Origin: Jeotgalibacillus sp. ET6
GTDB taxonomy: Bacteria; Bacillota; Bacilli; Bacillales; Jeotgalibacillaceae
DNA: 64,000 nt
Assembly (NCBI RefSeq): GCF_029667115.1
Contig: NZ_JARUIU010000002.1
Location: 1-64,000 of the forward strand
Direction of reading: 5' to 3'
This document shows, piece by piece, positions 34,709 through 43,104 of the stretch (the first letter of the stretch is position 1; each line of letters starts with the position of its first letter). Under the pieces are notes generated by a model that made no database searches, was not told the origin of the DNA, and saw nothing but the letters and a program-made list of their open reading frames with translations. Made by a program: the position numbers and the translations under genes.

Positions 34709-35959
34709 ATGAATGAACTTGGAGAACGCATCAAAGAGCTACGAAAAGAAAAAGGGATGACGCTCGTAGAAGTTGCGGGTGATCAGCTCACAAAAGGAAT
34801 GCTGAGTTTAATTGAAAACGGCAAAGCGAAGCCATCGATGGAAAGCTTAGCGCATATTGCACGTCAGCTTGGTGTGGATGTGCATCTTTTATTGGAAGAA
34901 CGTTCCACTGAAGAAATCAAACAACTTTTAGTTCAAATAGAAGATCAAATCGAAGAAGCTGAAAAAGAATTTTCAATAGATAAAGTAAAACACTTACTTC
35001 AAAAAATTTATGAAAAAATCAGTCCGCTGTTTAATCAAAAACTCCCGACAACGTATGAAACGGGACGACTCTATGAACTAGGGGGCAGATGTCTGCTCGT
35101 CTTGGAAAGATCAAAGGAAGGGCATGAAGCGATTGAAGAATCCGTTCGGATTTATGAATCATTATCATTGTTCAATCAAGCCCTAAAAGCCAAAATCCGT
35201 TTCTTATATGAAGATATGAAAGTCGGGTCTTTTGAAAAGGCTCTTGATCAAATTGAAGTATTCAAAAAAGAGTACAAAGATAAAAATATTGTTATTGAGC
35301 CAGTCGTACAAATTGAATTGGACTATGCTGAGTTAATCATTTTATATGGACTTGGAGAATACGGTCGCGGAAGAGAAGTATTAACCAATCTTATAAAATA
35401 CTCAAAGCAAAAACGCGTGTATTATTTAATGGACGATATTTACCGTTTAGCCGCGTTTCATGCATTAGTAAATAAAGATGAAGAAAACTTTAACCATTAT
35501 ATTTTGAAATCAAGACAGTTTGCATTATTTACAGATAATGATGAAACGTTAGGCTATGCGTTGTTTATTGAAGCACATTATCATAATGAGTACACCAAAG
35601 ATCATGATCAGGCATTATCCATTTTAGCCGACCTGAAAGAATTAATTGAAAAGGTTGGAGAGAGTTTGGGCGGGAATTTCTATTTAGAAAAAGGAAAAGC
35701 CTTTTACGGAAAAGGAATGATCGATGAGGCTTTAGAACAGTTTGAATTTTTTGAGCACCCGAGCTACGCCACACATCCTTTTGATCTGGCGATGATTTAT
35801 ACAATCGACAGCTACCGTGCACTCTGCTTTGCTCAAAAAGGCCAGCGTGAAAAAGCCATTCCTTATGCAGAAAAAGCGGTTGCCCAATTATCCACACTTC
35901 CTCATAGTCCGTATCATGATTTTGCTAAGGAGACGCTCGTTCAGCTGCAGAATCAGTAA
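34709..35959 (+). CDS. XRE-type regulator with TPR-like C-terminus
   Basis: A 416-residue protein. Residues 4-60 are an XRE helix-turn-helix (RIKELRKEKGMTLVEVAGD, then GMLSLIENGKAKPSMESLAHIARQLGV). The remaining 340 residues are all-helical and repeat-like, for example DEALEQFEFFEHPSYA and EKAIPYAEKAVAQL near the end, consistent with tetratricopeptide repeats. The layout and length resemble RNPP regulators such as NprR and PlcR, which bind peptides, but no companion peptide gene is visible. It is divergent from the MFS pump. The ribosome-binding site is weak. Confidence 0.78.
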   Translation: MNELGERIKELRKEKGMTLVEVAGDQLTKGMLSLIENGKAKPSMESLAHIARQLGVDVHLLLEERSTEEIKQLLVQIEDQIEEAEKEFSIDKVKHLLQKIYEKISPLFNQKLPTTYETGRLYELGGRCLLVLERSKEGHEAIEESVRIYESLSLFNQALKAKIRFLYEDMKVGSFEKALDQIEVFKKEYKDKNIVIEPVVQIELDYAELIILYGLGEYGRGREVLTNLIKYSKQKRVYYLMDDIYRLAAFHALVNKDEENFNHYILKSRQFALFTDNDETLGYALFIEAHYHNEYTKDHDQALSILADLKELIEKVGESLGGNFYLEKGKAFYGKGMIDEALEQFEFFEHPSYATHPFDLAMIYTIDSYRALCFAQKGQREKAIPYAEKAVAQLSTLPHSPYHDFAKETLVQLQNQ

Positions 35960-35984
35960 TGTACAACCCTTTCAAAAGTGCAGA

Positions 35985-36026
35985 AACAAGTCTGCCGCAC
36001 TCTTTTAAGGGAGGGCGGCTTTTTTC
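35985..36026 (+). terminator. Possible terminator of the XRE gene
   Basis: AAGTCTGCCGC and GGGCGGCTT can pair around ACTCTTTTAAGGGA, followed by TTTTT. The stem has a mismatch and a long loop. Confidence 0.55.
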
Positions 36027-36048
36027 ATGCATCAATTAATCGAACTGC

Positions 36049-36077
36049 TTGCATTATAAGGTAAAGCGTATTATAAT
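36049..36077 (+). promoter_or_regulatory. Promoter of the dioxygenase gene
   Basis: TTGCAT (36049-36054) and TATAAT (36072-36077) are 17 bases apart. Confidence 0.8.
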
Positions 36078-36087
36078 CAATTTAAAC

Positions 36088-36103
36088 ATCTCGAATTCAA
36101 GAT
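36088..36103 (+). promoter_or_regulatory. MhqR-like operator
   Basis: ATCTCGAATTCAAGAT is a 16-bp palindrome with one mismatch. It matches the B. subtilis MhqR operator core (ATCTcgaAtTCgAGAT) at all but one position and lies just after the -10 box, covering about +4 to +20, as in MhqR-repressed genes. Confidence 0.7.
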
Positions 36104-36124
36104 AATTAAAAAGGAGTGTTATTC

Positions 36125-37096
36125 ATGAATGTAACAGGAATTCACCATGTATCTGCTATAACAGGACAAGCAGAGGAAAATTACGATTTCTTCACACGCG
36201 TGCTAGGCATGCGTTTAGTTAAAAGAACAGTAAACCAGGACAGTACATCTTCCTATCATTTGTTTTATGCTGATGCAGTGGGAAGTGCCGGAACAGATAT
36301 GACGTATTTTGATATCCCGATGGCGGGAAGAACCTATCCGGGAGTATCAAGCATCTCAAACACAGCTTTCCGCGTACCAACAACCGATTCACTTCACTAC
36401 TGGAAAAAAAGATTTGAAGAGCTTTCTATTAAGCATGAGGATATTCAAAAACGTGCGAATCGCGAATCGCTTTATTTTGAAGACAATGAGGGATCACGTT
36501 TGATGCTGGTAGCGGATAACGAAGAAGAAGGGGTAGCTCCGGGAATTCCCTGGACAGGTGCTGGCATCCCTGAAGAGCATGCGATCGTGGGGCTTGGTCC
36601 CGTCACATTGACAGTCCGCTATGCAGACCGCACCATTGAAGTGCTCGAAAAAGTGCTTGGCTTTAAAAAGGCAGGCGAATATGCATCAAATGCAGGAGAC
36701 TTCCCGGCGATTCAGGTGATGTCTGTTGGTGAAGGCGGCACCGGAGCCGAAGTGCATATTGAAGAAAGACCGGACCTTCCGCCAGAGCGTCCAGGAAGAG
36801 GAAGTGTTCACCATGTTGCCTTCCGTATCCCAACCTATGAAGAGTATGACAAGTGGGATGACCGTCTGCGCAGCTTCGGTTTGCAGACATCAGGTGAGGT
36901 AGACCGTTTTTACTTCCGTTCGATTTATTTCAGAGAAGCTAATGGCATTCTTTTTGAACTCGCTACGGATCAGCCAGGCTTTGCAACAGACGAAGACATG
37001 GATCACCTCGGTGAATCGCTGGCGCTGCCGCCATTTTTGGAGCCACGCCGCAAAGAAATCGAAGCATCCCTGCGCCCCCTTGAAATTAAAAAATAA
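36125..37096 (+). CDS. Ring-cleaving (VOC superfamily) dioxygenase, MhqO-like
   Basis: A 323-residue protein with two vicinal-oxygen-chelate modules, residues 1-130 and 150-280. Likely metal ligands are His7 or His8 in TGIHHVSAITG, a His in GSVHHVAFRIP and the Glu in ILFELATDQPGF. In B. subtilis the related MhqA/MhqE/MhqO detoxify quinones and catechols under MhqR, and an MhqR-like operator sits in this promoter. ATG 36125 is chosen with AAGGAG upstream. Repeat copy D follows 17 bases after the stop. Confidence 0.85.
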   Translation: MNVTGIHHVSAITGQAEENYDFFTRVLGMRLVKRTVNQDSTSSYHLFYADAVGSAGTDMTYFDIPMAGRTYPGVSSISNTAFRVPTTDSLHYWKKRFEELSIKHEDIQKRANRESLYFEDNEGSRLMLVADNEEEGVAPGIPWTGAGIPEEHAIVGLGPVTLTVRYADRTIEVLEKVLGFKKAGEYASNAGDFPAIQVMSVGEGGTGAEVHIEERPDLPPERPGRGSVHHVAFRIPTYEEYDKWDDRLRSFGLQTSGEVDRFYFRSIYFREANGILFELATDQPGFATDEDMDHLGESLALPPFLEPRRKEIEASLRPLEIKK

Positions 37097-37112
37097 GAAT
37101 ATAGAAAACAAC

Positions 37113-37300
37113 AAAGAGCTTGAGACAAAAATGTCTCAAGCTCTTTGACCGGTTCACTTCGCTTCAGGCGGACGCTTTCCGCAGGGACGGCGCTGAGCCT
37201 TTCCAGGGCCTGCCCTGCAAAGTCTCAGCTTGCCGTCATATCCTGCAGGAGTCGCCACCTTCCGCTCCGCTCTCCTTATCCTAATGATAAATATTCTTCA
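37113..37300 (-). repeat. Interspersed repeat element, copy D (inverted, truncated)
   Basis: The element reads in the opposite sense to copies A-C. Its outer end AAAGAGCTTGAGACAAAA (37113-37130) forms the hairpin AGAGCTTGAGACA/TGTCTCAAGCTCT, which can stop transcription of the dioxygenase gene. The core (TCAGGCGGACGC, CTGCAGGAGTCGCCACCTTCCGCTCCGC) follows. The far end has no recognisable inverted repeat, so it is truncated or diverged. Confidence 0.85.
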
Positions 37301-37360
37301 TTTTATAAGATTACATGAGGTTTTTCGCATCCCCATCACTCATTCTTAAAACAGTTTAAA

Positions 37361-37945
37361 TTATTTCTCTGCCCAAATGTTTAAATATAAATTTGCAACT
37401 GCTACGTCAATGATTCCTTCTTCTTCAAGGATCTCGTCCGGCAGCTCTAAATGAAAGGCGAATTCATCTGTTTCATTGGAAGATAAGCCTGAATAATCAA
37501 GTGGACTTAATGTATATGTATTTCCGTTATAGGCTGCTTCTGCTTCCGCTTGAAACGTAGTTTGCCAACCATCCAAAGTATGTTTATGTTCAACGCCTGA
37601 GACGATCATGGCGCCGCCTGTACTAAAATCTCCGCTTGATCTAAAAAACAATTCATATTCATTTGGACGAGGTTCGGTTACTTTCGAGACATAAATCTGG
37701 TTTTCCCCATCGTCAAAGAGCACTTTTTCCTTATTACTCTCTAAATTAGTTAAATCAATATCGACCGTATATTCCTCTTCAATAGGATGAGCATTAGTAT
37801 GATAATTTTCCATATTATCCGTAAAGTAATAGATCCCCTGTGTACGAAGATTGTATTGATCCACTCCAAGGGGAATGAAGAAAGCTCCCAGGGCAATAAT
37901 GCCTGCTGCAATATACAACGTATTCAGATTGAGTAATTTCTTCAT
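37361..37945 (-). CDS. Membrane-anchored hypothetical protein
   Basis: A 194-residue protein. One membrane anchor spans about residues 10-27 (TLYIAAGIIALGAFF), followed by an extracytoplasmic, strand-rich acidic domain with segments such as YTVDIDLTNLES and EFAFHLELPDEIL. GGAGGAATG precedes the ATG. I do not recognise a family. It is a single gene on the minus strand between repeat copy D and the B12 operon. Confidence 0.6.
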   Translation of the reverse strand: MKKLLNLNTLYIAAGIIALGAFFIPLGVDQYNLRTQGIYYFTDNMENYHTNAHPIEEEYTVDIDLTNLESNKEKVLFDDGENQIYVSKVTEPRPNEYELFFRSSGDFSTGGAMIVSGVEHKHTLDGWQTTFQAEAEAAYNGNTYTLSPLDYSGLSSNETDEFAFHLELPDEILEEEGIIDVAVANLYLNIWAEK

Positions 37946-38250
37946 ACCATTCCTCCATTTTTAAATTTACGCAATGAAAACTCCATGATGCTTCACATTG
38001 TCCATGCTAAAAATAGAATTTTCTTCCACTACCAGTCTATTTCCAATTAGGTAGTTCAATAAACCTAAAATTGGAAAGTGATCGAATTAAGGCGTTGAAT
38101 GAATAGAAAAAGGAGGGGGGGAGACCGTGAAGATGCGGAACTATTAACGGAACTCACCTCTCATTTAAGATAAGAATACGGCTGCGATAGAAGTGACCAG
38201 ATCTCTTTTCAAGCGCATTTTAAATTAGTGTGCTTCATCTGTCGATATTT
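37946..38250. other. Intergenic region upstream of the cobalamin riboswitch
   Basis: No gene was found. TTCCAATT (38041-38048) and AATTGGAA (38069-38076) form a hairpin with an inner AGGT/ACCT pair. A strong AGGAGGGGGG at 38113 is followed only by a 6-codon frame, which is probably chance. Confidence 0.4.
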
Positions 38251-38252
38251 GC

Positions 38253-38258
38253 TATAAT
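38253..38258 (+). promoter_or_regulatory. -10 box of the B12 operon
   Basis: TATAAT lies about 30 bases before the riboswitch; the -35 (GTGCTT, 17 bases upstream) is weak. Confidence 0.55.
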
Positions 38259-38283
38259 GCAGATAGAAAAAACATTTTGATAC

Positions 38284-38503
38284 GGACGGATGCAGGTGCT
38301 CTTTTATTTAGGAAAAGAGTTAAAAGGGAAGCTGGTGAAAATCCAGCGCGGTCCCGCCACTGTAAAATGGAGTGAATTGCTGGTCACCACTGTAGCGCTG
38401 TGCTATGGGAAGGGGCAATGAACAGAGCCATTGAGCCAGGAAACCTGCCTGCATTCATCACACCAGAGAGCCTACGAGGATAGGCCGGTGTTGCAGGCTT
38501 CGT
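38284..38503 (+). ncRNA. Adenosylcobalamin riboswitch
   Basis: The conserved parts occur in the right order: GGATGCAGGTGC, AAAAGGGAAGCTGGTGAAAA, TCCAGCGCGGTCCCGCCACT, then the B12 box AGCCAGGAAACCTGCCTGC at 38434-38452, and a closing GGCCGGTGTTGCAGGC. It binds adenosylcobalamin and here controls the B12 transport and salvage operon that begins at 38675. A terminator hairpin lies 43 bases downstream, so control is probably at transcription termination. Confidence 0.96.
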
Positions 38504-38545
38504 TTTATTGAGCACTTTGCTTAAACGATTCTTTATGCAACCCAG

Positions 38546-38572
38546 CATCTCCTTCCGGTGAGATGTTTTTTT
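38546..38572 (+). terminator. Riboswitch-controlled terminator
   Basis: CATCTC (38546-38551) pairs with GAGATG (38560-38565) around CTTCCGGT, followed by TTTTTTT. It lies between the riboswitch and btuF and would form when cobalamin is plentiful. Confidence 0.82.
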
Positions 38573-38674
38573 GTGTTTACGGCAGGCAAAGATTCTGGCG
38601 GATCTTCTTTGTTGTACGCCGCTTTTACGATTCGCTGCATGGCAAATAAGAGTTTACTATCAGGGGGAAAAAGC

Positions 38675-39652
38675 ATGAAGAATTGGAAATGGATCAGCAG
38701 CTTTATCGTAGCATTAGGTCTTTTAGGAGCCTGTAGTGATGCGGAACCTGCAGCCCAACCAGATGCGGAAAATGAAACGGAACAAACGGAAGAAGCAGCG
38801 CCTGAAGGTGAATTTCCTGTCACGGTGACGGATGCCAGAGACCAGGAAGTGACCATTGAGGAGCAGCCTGAAAAAATAGTGTCAATGATTCCAAGCAACA
38901 CAGAAATTGCGTTTGCACTTGGACTGGACGAAGAAATTGTAGGAGTCTCTGATTATGATAACTACCCTGAAGAAGTACAAGATAGAGAAAAAGTAGGCGG
39001 ATTGGAATTTAATGTAGAGAAAATTATTTCACTCGAGCCTGACGTGGTTTTAGCGCATGACTCAAATTCGATGCAGGAAGACGGCTTGCAGCAAATTGAA
39101 GCAGCCGGAATTCCGGTGGTTGTGATTGAAAACGCCGTTTCATTTGATCAGGTTTATGAAACGATTTCCATGATTGGCGAGATTTCAGGGAAAAATGCTG
39201 AAGCAGAGCAAGTTGTAACCGATATGCAGGATGGTTTTGCTGAGATTGAAGAGAAAGCAGCTGAACTTTCAGAAGAAGACCGCAAACAGGTGCTGATTGA
39301 TGTGTCAGGCCTGCCGGAAGTGTATGTGGCAGGAAGCAATACCTTTATGCAGGAAATGCTTGATTTGATTCAAGCCGAGAATGTAGCAGAGGATCAGGAA
39401 GGGTTTGTGCTGTTGTCTGAAGAAGAAATCGTAAGCCGCAATCCGGAGACCGTTGTATTAACATATGGTGAATTCGTAGAAGATCCGATTGCACAATGGA
39501 CAGGTCATGGAGGCTTCAGTGAAGTGGAGGCAGTCGTAAACGAAGATCTTCATGTGGTTTCATCTGATCCTGTTAATCGCTCAGGTCCAAGATTAGTAGA
39601 AGGAGCACAAGAGCTTGCTGAAGCCATCTACCCGGACGTCTTTGGCGAATAA
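38675..39652 (+). CDS. btuF: BtuF-type corrinoid-binding lipoprotein
   Basis: A 325-residue ABC substrate-binding lipoprotein. The signal peptide ends in LLGAC with the lipidated Cys20, followed by an acidic Glu/Gln/Pro linker. The binding body has EKIVSMIPSNTEIAFALG and LEPDVVLAHDS, as in the BtuF/FhuD group. ATG 38675 is preceded by AGGGGGAAA; frames that start in the terminator are not used. The riboswitch and neighbours specify corrinoids rather than siderophores. Confidence 0.93.
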   Translation: MKNWKWISSFIVALGLLGACSDAEPAAQPDAENETEQTEEAAPEGEFPVTVTDARDQEVTIEEQPEKIVSMIPSNTEIAFALGLDEEIVGVSDYDNYPEEVQDREKVGGLEFNVEKIISLEPDVVLAHDSNSMQEDGLQQIEAAGIPVVVIENAVSFDQVYETISMIGEISGKNAEAEQVVTDMQDGFAEIEEKAAELSEEDRKQVLIDVSGLPEVYVAGSNTFMQEMLDLIQAENVAEDQEGFVLLSEEEIVSRNPETVVLTYGEFVEDPIAQWTGHGGFSEVEAVVNEDLHVVSSDPVNRSGPRLVEGAQELAEAIYPDVFGE

Positions 39653-40670
39653 AGTATGGATTGGCTATTCACTTTCATCGATTTTCCTTGTGATCGCTTT
39701 TTGTCTAGCGATCACAATAGGATCGGTGCAGGTGCCTTTAAAAGAGATGCTCCAGATATTTTGGGGCTCTCTTTTTGGCACTCAAGGGGAACTGGACCAA
39801 ACGCTTAAAACCATCGTGGTGGATATTCGTTTTCCCCGGGTAGTGCTGGCAGCGCTGGTAGGGGCATCGCTGGCGATTGCAGGTGCTTCCTTTCAGGGCT
39901 TGCTGAAAAATCCTCTGGCAGACCCCTATACACTCGGTGTGTCTTCAGGGGCATCAGTCGGAGCGGTGATGACCATCTTTTTTGGGATTACGCTGCCTGG
40001 ATTGGGCAGTTTTACGCTACCTGTTGTCAGTATCTTAGCAGCTTTGGCAACCCTCTTTATTGTCTTGGGGTTTGCACGTTTTGTAGAGCGGTCGATGAAA
40101 ATGGAAACCATCATTTTAACGGGCATCATATTCAGTTCTTTTCTGGGTTCGATTTTATCTTTAATGATTGCGTTGACGGGAGAAGAGCTCAGGCAGATTA
40201 TTAACTGGCTGCTTGGGAGCGTGTCCATGCGCGGCTGGGAATATATCCGGCTGATTGCGCCATTTTTCATAATCGGGTCTTTCTTGTTGATGTGGAATGC
40301 ACGTGAACTGAATGCCATGGCATTTGGCGAAGAGCGTGCACAGCATCTTGGTGTGAATGTCCGTTTGAGAAAATATGTCGTACTGGCATCCGGTTCTTTG
40401 CTGACTGGAGCGGCTGTAGCGGTATCAGGCACCATCGGTTTTGTTGGCCTGGTTGTGCCTCATATAGTCCGAATGGCGTGGGGGGCCGACCATCGGCATG
40501 TTCTACCCCTTTCTGTGATAAATGGGGCAACTCTGCTGATTATTTGTGACTTAGCAGCGAGAACCATTATTTCCCCGACAGAGCTGCCGATCGGTGTGAT
40601 TACGGCATTAATTGGCGCACCTGTATTCGGACTGATTTTAATTAAAAAGCGACGGGAAAGTAGAGGGTAG
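39615..40670 (+). CDS. btuC: BtuC-type corrinoid ABC transporter permease
   Basis: A 351-residue FecCD-family permease with about ten membrane segments. GASLAIAGASFQGLLKNPLADPYTLGVSSGASVG near residue 78 and GLVVPHIVRMAWGADHRHVLP near residue 275 are family signatures. TTG 39615 is supported by AAGGAG ending 9 bases before, which makes a 38-base overlap with btuF; TTG 39642 is an alternative start. Confidence 0.93.
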   Translation: MLKPSTRTSLANKVWIGYSLSSIFLVIAFCLAITIGSVQVPLKEMLQIFWGSLFGTQGELDQTLKTIVVDIRFPRVVLAALVGASLAIAGASFQGLLKNPLADPYTLGVSSGASVGAVMTIFFGITLPGLGSFTLPVVSILAALATLFIVLGFARFVERSMKMETIILTGIIFSSFLGSILSLMIALTGEELRQIINWLLGSVSMRGWEYIRLIAPFFIIGSFLLMWNARELNAMAFGEERAQHLGVNVRLRKYVVLASGSLLTGAAVAVSGTIGFVGLVVPHIVRMAWGADHRHVLPLSVINGATLLIICDLAARTIISPTELPIGVITALIGAPVFGLILIKKRRESRG

Positions 40671-40672
40671 CT

Positions 40673-42142
40673 ATGCTGAATGTACGAGATGCAAGCGGTG
40701 GATACGGTGAACGGACAGTAGTGAAAAAGGTGTCTTTTGAAGTAGAACAGCAGGAGATTCTCGGGATATTGGGTCCGAATGGAAGCGGGAAAACAACGCT
40801 GATGAAAATGATCAGCGGAATCCTGCCGTTAAAGGAAGGCGCCATTACGTTCAGGGGAAAAGAGCTGAGTGCCTACTCGTCTAAGCAGCTGGCAAAAGAA
40901 ATTGCTGTCCTGCCGCAGCTTCACAGTCATGCATTTGATTACACTGTAAGAGAGACGGTGTCGATGGGCAGATATCCGCACCAAAAAGGAATGTTCGCGC
41001 CGTGGACTAAAAAAGACGAAGCGGCGGTAGGGGATGCCATGAAGCAGACTGGTGTGAGCGAATTTGAGCACCAGTCGATTCAGGACCTCTCAGGCGGGGA
41101 GCGTCAGCGTGTGTTTTTAGCGCAGGCATTGGCGCAGGAACCGAAGCTGCTCCTGCTCGATGAACCGACCAACCATCTTGATCTTTCCTATCAGAAACAG
41201 CTGCTTGATTTACTAAAGGAATGGACCGCCACGCATGAATTGACAGTCGTCTCGATTTTTCACGATTTAAATATTGCGTCCTTATATTGCGACCGTCTGC
41301 TGCTGCTGCATTACGGGGAAACCGTCCGCCTTTCTTCACCAGGCGACGTCCTGAAAAAAGACATTGTTGAAAAGGTGTATCAGGCGCGGGTAGAGACACA
41401 GGTTCATCCCGAGCTGCCAAAGCCTCAGATTACGCTTTTGCCGGAGCATGGACAGGAAAGCAGTTCAATGATCCAAGAAGACCTTTTTCAGGTGAGCAGC
41501 CAGCACGTACTTTTAACTGCCCCTCAGTCCTTAAAAACACTTTCTTCTGCTGTCATTGGAGCAGGACTTGGCTGGCACCGTCATTTTGTTAACCGGCATG
41601 TGCCGATGGATTATGAGTGTGCAGACAGCTATGAGGATATGTGCCGATATGCGGATGAAAATGGTTGGAATGCTGCAAGCACAGTTGGAATGATGACCGC
41701 CGTTATGGTCGAAGATGTTGTAATCAAAGAGTTTAAACAGGAAGAACTCTCGATCGTTGTGGCCGTTACAGCAGGAGTGGGAAATGCAGTGGATGTAGCG
41801 CTGGCCCACCAGCGGGATGAAAAACAGACAGTCGGCACGATAAACAGCTGGATTTTTGTCAATGGAAAGCTGTCAGACGAGGCATTTATTCAGGCGATGA
41901 TGACGGCTACAGAAGCCAAAGTAAAAGCGCTGCAGCAGCTGAACGTCAAAGATCCTGTAACACAAACTTTAGCGACAGGCACCTCAACCGACAGTCTATT
42001 GGTAGCCGCCACTCAAAAAGGGGCATATGTTCAGTACGCAGGACCTGTTACAGCCCTCGGCAAGATGATCGGAAGAGGAATCGTTGAGTGCACCGTTGAA
42101 GCTATTGAAGTCTACAGAAAACGAAAGAACGGCAGTAAATGA
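40673..42142 (+). CDS. btuD: BtuD ATPase fused to CbiZ adenosylcobinamide amidohydrolase
   Basis: A 489-residue fusion. Residues 1-255 are an ABC ATPase with Walker A GPNGSGKTTLM, signature LSGGERQRVFLA, and Walker B LLLLDEPTNHLDL. From about residue 275 to the end is a CbiZ domain (VIGAGLGWHRHFVNRHVP, NAASTVGMMTAVMVED, TGTSTDSLLVAA). CbiZ removes the aminopropanol arm from adenosylcobinamide to give adenosylcobyric acid. Joining it to the transporter ATPase suggests processing of corrinoids soon after entry. YvrA of B. subtilis is a related longer ATPase. Confidence 0.9.
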   Translation: MLNVRDASGGYGERTVVKKVSFEVEQQEILGILGPNGSGKTTLMKMISGILPLKEGAITFRGKELSAYSSKQLAKEIAVLPQLHSHAFDYTVRETVSMGRYPHQKGMFAPWTKKDEAAVGDAMKQTGVSEFEHQSIQDLSGGERQRVFLAQALAQEPKLLLLDEPTNHLDLSYQKQLLDLLKEWTATHELTVVSIFHDLNIASLYCDRLLLLHYGETVRLSSPGDVLKKDIVEKVYQARVETQVHPELPKPQITLLPEHGQESSSMIQEDLFQVSSQHVLLTAPQSLKTLSSAVIGAGLGWHRHFVNRHVPMDYECADSYEDMCRYADENGWNAASTVGMMTAVMVEDVVIKEFKQEELSIVVAVTAGVGNAVDVALAHQRDEKQTVGTINSWIFVNGKLSDEAFIQAMMTATEAKVKALQQLNVKDPVTQTLATGTSTDSLLVAATQKGAYVQYAGPVTALGKMIGRGIVECTVEAIEVYRKRKNGSK

Positions 42143-43104
42143 TCCTCGCGCATTTAGCTGCCATGACCCTTGCACTTGCGGCAGATCGGATAATTGGAGA
42201 TCCGCCTTCCTGGCCGCATCCTGTCAGATGGATCGGGTCATTTATTTTATTCATAGAACGAAAATGGAATAAGGGGAAGTACAGAAAAACAAAAGGCGTG
42301 ATTCATCTTGCTTTCGCTCTCCTTCTGGTTTTATTTTTCACAGGAGGATTAACCTGGACTGCGTACCGGATCCACTGGGCGGCAGGCTTTTTTAGTGAAG
42401 TGGTTCTGATCACCTCTGCACTTGCAGCCAAAAGCTTAAAGGAAGCAGCGCTTGAAGTGGCAGAGCCATTAGAACAAGGGAACCTGCAAGAGGCGAGAAA
42501 AAAGCTTTCCTGGATCGTCGGAAGAGATACAGACGAGCTCAAGGAAAGGGAGATTGTTAGAGGAACGGTGGAAACGGTGGCCGAAAATACCAGCGACGGA
42601 ATCACTGCTCCGCTTTTCTGGGCTTTTCTTGGAGGGGCGCCTGGCATTTGGCTTTACAAAGCGATTAACACAGGTGATTCAATCGTGGGGTATCGAATTG
42701 AGCGATTTCACGACTATGGCTGGGCCTGGGCAAAGATGGACGATGCAGTAAATTGGGTGCCCGCGAGAATAACGGGCTGGGTGATGCTTTTAACCATGAA
42801 AAATTCAGTGTACTCTCTTAAAGCCTTATTCAAAAGGCTGCCTAAAGAAGCAAAAAAGCACCCAAGTCCAAACAGCGGCTGGGGTGAAGCAGCGGTTGCG
42901 CTGCTGCTGAATATAAAGCTCGGAGGCATGAATTCCTATCAGGGAATTCCCTCCAATAGGCCGCTTATCGGCTTTGGAACAGACAAATTAACCGTTTATC
43001 ATATTCATCAATCGCTTCTTATCATGAATCGGACGATTATCTTGTTTTTACTCATTTGCTGGTTAGGGGGAATCGTATATGTCATTGCCGTCCCATGGGG
43101 CTAA
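42139..43104 (+). CDS. cbiB: CbiB, adenosylcobinamide-phosphate synthase
   Basis: A 321-residue membrane enzyme that attaches aminopropanol phosphate to adenosylcobyric acid. LALAADRIIGDPPSWPHPVRWIG at the start, VAENTSDGITAPLFWAFLGGAPG in the middle and SPNSGWGEAAVA near the end are signatures. It has about four to five membrane segments. It overlaps the btuD/cbiZ stop by 4 bases, so the product of CbiZ meets its next enzyme. Confidence 0.93.
   Translation: MILAHLAAMTLALAADRIIGDPPSWPHPVRWIGSFILFIERKWNKGKYRKTKGVIHLAFALLLVLFFTGGLTWTAYRIHWAAGFFSEVVLITSALAAKSLKEAALEVAEPLEQGNLQEARKKLSWIVGRDTDELKEREIVRGTVETVAENTSDGITAPLFWAFLGGAPGIWLYKAINTGDSIVGYRIERFHDYGWAWAKMDDAVNWVPARITGWVMLLTMKNSVYSLKALFKRLPKEAKKHPSPNSGWGEAAVALLLNIKLGGMNSYQGIPSNRPLIGFGTDKLTVYHIHQSLLIMNRTIILFLLICWLGGIVYVIAVPWG

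Noticed and set aside
38113-38147. Strong AGGAGGGGGG site followed by a 6-codon frame
   Set aside because: Too short to support as a gene, and no structure links it to the riboswitch or the neighbouring gene.
38558-38674. Extended N-terminus of btuF starting in the riboswitch terminator
   Set aside because: The added part would precede a classical lipoprotein signal peptide. ATG 38675 has its own ribosome-binding site and gives a normal signal sequence.
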